6,836 nt of DNA from assembly GCA_900554525.1 (NCBI GenBank), contig USHL01000073.1:1-6836 (forward strand), given 5' to 3'. This DNA comes from an uncultured Oscillospiraceae bacterium. Its GTDB lineage: Bacteria; Bacillota; Clostridia; Oscillospirales; Acutalibacteraceae. How positions within the stretch are numbered: the first letter of the stretch is position 1; the number at the start of each line of letters is the position of its first letter. This document shows positions 5,570-6,836 of the stretch, in pieces. Made by a program: the position numbers and the translations under genes. A model generated the notes under the pieces. That model was not told where the DNA came from and searched no databases. It worked only from the letters and a program-made list of their open reading frames with translations.

Positions 5570-6293
5570 TATTCTTACCCTCTTCCCCGCTATGTGCGAG
5601 GCAGTGCTCTCCGAAAGCATTATCGGCCGCGCGCGAAAGTCGGGCAAGGTGGAAATAGTCTGCACCGATATCCGTGATTTCGCCGGCAATAAGCATAATA
5701 AGGTAGATGACATGCCCTATGGAGGCGGAATGGGGATGATAATGGCGGCGCAGCCGATATACAGCGCCTTTAAAAGCCTCTATAACGAACAAAAAGAACC
5801 TAAGCCGCGGCTTATTTATCTTTCTCCAAAGGGCAGAACCTTTGATCAGCAGAGGGCTGCCGAGCTTTCAAGGCTCAACCGTATAGTCCTTTTATGCGGC
5901 CACTACGAGGGCGTCGACGAGCGTGTCCTCGAGGAAATAGTTGATGAAGAAATATCGGTCGGTGACTATGTGCTTACCGGCGGCGAGCTGCCCGCGCTCA
6001 CAGTAGCCGACGCGGTCTGCCGTATGCTTCCGGGCGTTCTCTCAGACGATGTGTGCTTTGAGGAAGAAAGTCATTTTTCAGGATTTTTGGAATATCCGCA
6101 GTATACACGTCCCGCGGTATGGAACGGCAGAGAAGTACCCGAAATTTTACTTTCGGGGAATCATGCAAAAATCGCCGAATGGAGACGGTATCAGTCGATA
6201 ATTATCACCAAAAACCGCCGGCCTGACCTTTTTTCCGAGGATAGGCTTACCAAAGCCGACCTGAAAATTTTGGATAAATATTCACAGCATTAA
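5559..6293 (+). CDS. trmD: tRNA (guanine37-N1)-methyltransferase TrmD
   Basis: TrmD uses S-adenosylmethionine to make m1G37 in tRNAs that read C- or G-starting codons, preventing +1 frameshifting. The 244-residue product has the SPOUT trefoil-knot core: YLSPKGRTFDQ (87-97), LLCGHYEGVDERV (111-123) and EISVGDYVLTGGELPA (131-146). The flexible linker and C-terminal tRNA-binding domain carry SHFSGFLEYPQYTRP (171-185) and VPEILLSGNHAKI (193-205). The family starts MRIDILTLFP, as here. The general base that is Asp169 in E. coli aligns with Glu178; Glu at this place is, from memory, common in Firmicutes, so function is expected to be intact. The ATG at 5559 lies inside the end of rimM. No strong terminator follows and rplS is not next. 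Confidence 0.98.
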   Translation: MRIDILTLFPAMCEAVLSESIIGRARKSGKVEIVCTDIRDFAGNKHNKVDDMPYGGGMGMIMAAQPIYSAFKSLYNEQKEPKPRLIYLSPKGRTFDQQRAAELSRLNRIVLLCGHYEGVDERVLEEIVDEEISVGDYVLTGGELPALTVADAVCRMLPGVLSDDVCFEEESHFSGFLEYPQYTRPAVWNGREVPEILLSGNHAKIAEWRRYQSIIITKNRRPDLFSEDRLTKADLKILDKYSQH

Positions 6294-6493
6294 TAAATTT
6301 AGATTCAAAAACTGTGATATATGTCATATTTCCAATTATTGTGACGTGAAAACTGCACAATTACAAAACCCGTTTTTCACGAGTTGTTGGAAAAATATTA
6401 GAACTTATTCACAAATAATTGACGATTTCATTAAATGTGGTATAATAGCTTTATCGGATATGAAATTACATTTAATCATAAGGAGAATTTGAA
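6294..6493 (+). other. AT-rich intergenic region with several inverted repeats
   Basis: This 200-base spacer holds no credible gene. It carries several dyads: TCACAG (6282-6287, inside the trmD end) with CTGTGA (6312-6317); TGTGA-N6-TCATA (6313-6328), resembling CRP/FNR-family sites; ATATG-T-CATAT (6319-6329); ATTGTG (6338-6343) with CACAAT (6356-6361); and CGTGAAAA (6345-6352) with TTTTCACG (6374-6381). None is followed by a T-tract that would make a convincing trmD terminator. They may be binding sites acting on the HPr promoter, or weak RNA structures. Confidence 0.5.
6419..6446 (+). promoter_or_regulatory. Extended -10 sigma-A promoter of the HPr gene
   Basis: TTGACG (6419-6424) and TATAAT (6441-6446) are 16 bases apart, with TGG directly before the -10. 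Transcription would start near 6453, about 40 bases before the ATG at 6494. The strong match argues that HPr is transcribed separately from trmD. Confidence 0.85.
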
Positions 6494-6757
6494 ATGTGCG
6501 TTAAAGATGTTGTTATTCAAAATCAGGTTGGTCTTCATGCCCGTCCTGCAACTTTCTTCATACAGAAAGCCAATGAATACAAATCATCGATATGGGTTGA
6601 AAAGGACGAGAGAAAGGTCAACGCCAAAAGCCTTTTAGGTGTGCTTTCGCTCGGTATTGTCGGAGGAACAACCATCAAAATCATTGCCGACGGCTCTGAT
6701 GAAAAGGAAGCCCTCGACGGTCTCGTTGCACTTGTTGAATCCGGTTTTGCTGATTAA
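6494..6757 (+). CDS. ptsH: HPr family phosphocarrier protein
   Basis: HPr carries phosphate from Enzyme I to sugar-specific Enzyme II proteins of the phosphotransferase system. In Firmicutes it is also phosphorylated on Ser46 by HPr kinase and then acts with CcpA in catabolite control. The 87-residue product is the normal length. It has the active-site motif VGLHARPA with His15 and Arg17, and the regulatory loop KSLLGVLSLG with Ser46. The presence of His15 argues against Crh, which lacks it. AAGGAG (6480-6485) lies eight bases before the ATG. The gene is monocistronic, with its own promoter and terminator. No other PTS gene is in the window, so transport versus purely regulatory use cannot be decided here. 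Confidence 0.94.
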   Translation: MCVKDVVIQNQVGLHARPATFFIQKANEYKSSIWVEKDERKVNAKSLLGVLSLGIVGGTTIKIIADGSDEKEALDGLVALVESGFAD

Positions 6758-6767
6758 TTTCCGCGGT

Positions 6768-6804
6768 GCGGCTGATACTGTTTTTGATATCAGCCGCTTT
6801 TTTT
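6768..6804 (+). terminator. Rho-independent terminator of the HPr gene
   Basis: GCGGCTGATA (6768-6777) pairs perfectly with TATCAGCCGC (6788-6797) around a 10-base loop, followed by seven T (6798-6804). It begins ten bases after the HPr stop codon. Confidence 0.94.
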
Positions 6805-6805
6805 A

Positions 6806-6833
6806 TTGACTTTTTAAAAATTGCTGGTATAAT
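6806..6833 (+). promoter_or_regulatory. Promoter for a gene beyond the right edge
   Basis: TTGACT (6806-6811) and TATAAT (6828-6833) are 16 bases apart with TGG directly before the -10, the same architecture as the HPr promoter. It starts one base after the T-tract of the HPr terminator and faces out of the window. The gene it serves is not visible. Confidence 0.75.
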
Positions 6834-6836
6834 AAA

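Noticed and set aside
5719..6141. Glu178 replacing the E. coli catalytic Asp169 of TrmD as a sign of inactivity
   Set aside because: The rest of the active site is intact and Glu at this position is, from memory, usual in Firmicutes, so it is not treated as a defect.
6345..6381. CGTGAAAA/TTTTCACG repeat as the trmD terminator
   Set aside because: The stem is AT-rich with a 21-base loop and no T-tract follows, so termination is unconvincing; kept only as a dyad.
1..6836. Search for CRISPR arrays, tRNAs, insertion sequences, attachment sites, riboswitches or SRP RNA
   Set aside because: No regular repeat-spacer pattern, tRNA core, transposase, integrase or known riboswitch core was recognised by eye on either strand.

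Overview
The window looks like the chromosome of an anaerobic Firmicute (class Clostridia). The evidence is a pyruvate:ferredoxin oxidoreductase next to a rubrerythrin, which is strict-anaerobe metabolism and oxygen defence. It also includes the Gram-positive order ylxM-ffh-rpsP-khpA-rimM-trmD, strong GGAGG ribosome binding sites, and an HPr with both His15 and Ser46. Protein-coding DNA is of medium G+C and the intergenic spacers are strongly AT-rich. Family or genus cannot be fixed from this sequence; an oscillospiral/ruminococcal relative is only a guess.

Layout. Positions 1-938 (minus) hold the N-terminal 312 codons of the oxidoreductase, running off the left edge. A solitary 5S rRNA gene (1186-1301, plus) follows, with a perfect-consensus promoter, a small leader hairpin and its own terminator. 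A rubrerythrin gene (1409-1942, minus) converges on it, with its own terminator at 1369-1400. Rubrerythrin and ylxM are divergently transcribed from back-to-back promoters at about 1973-2043. From there the plus strand carries ylxM, ffh, rpsP, khpA, a GrpB/UPF0157-family gene, rimM and trmD, ending at 6293. After about 200 bases of dyad-rich spacer, an HPr gene (6494-6757) has its own promoter and terminator. A further promoter at 6806-6833 points out of the right edge.

How the genes fit together. The plus-strand cluster is a translation and protein-export operon: YlxM and Ffh for the signal recognition particle, S16, RimM (30S maturation), KhpA (RNA binding) and TrmD (m1G37 tRNA methylation). 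Tight junctions occur at grpB/rimM (4-base overlap with a TTG start) and rimM/trmD (11-base overlap). Two departures from the textbook order stand out. A GrpB-family gene, preceded by two GC-rich hairpins, sits between khpA and rimM. The gene after trmD is HPr, not the usual rplS.

Nothing here amounts to a clear new system. The most useful leads are the hairpin pair before grpB with its duplicated GGAGGAGC, the cluster of inverted repeats before HPr, the dyad over the rubrerythrin -10, and the isolated 5S unit.
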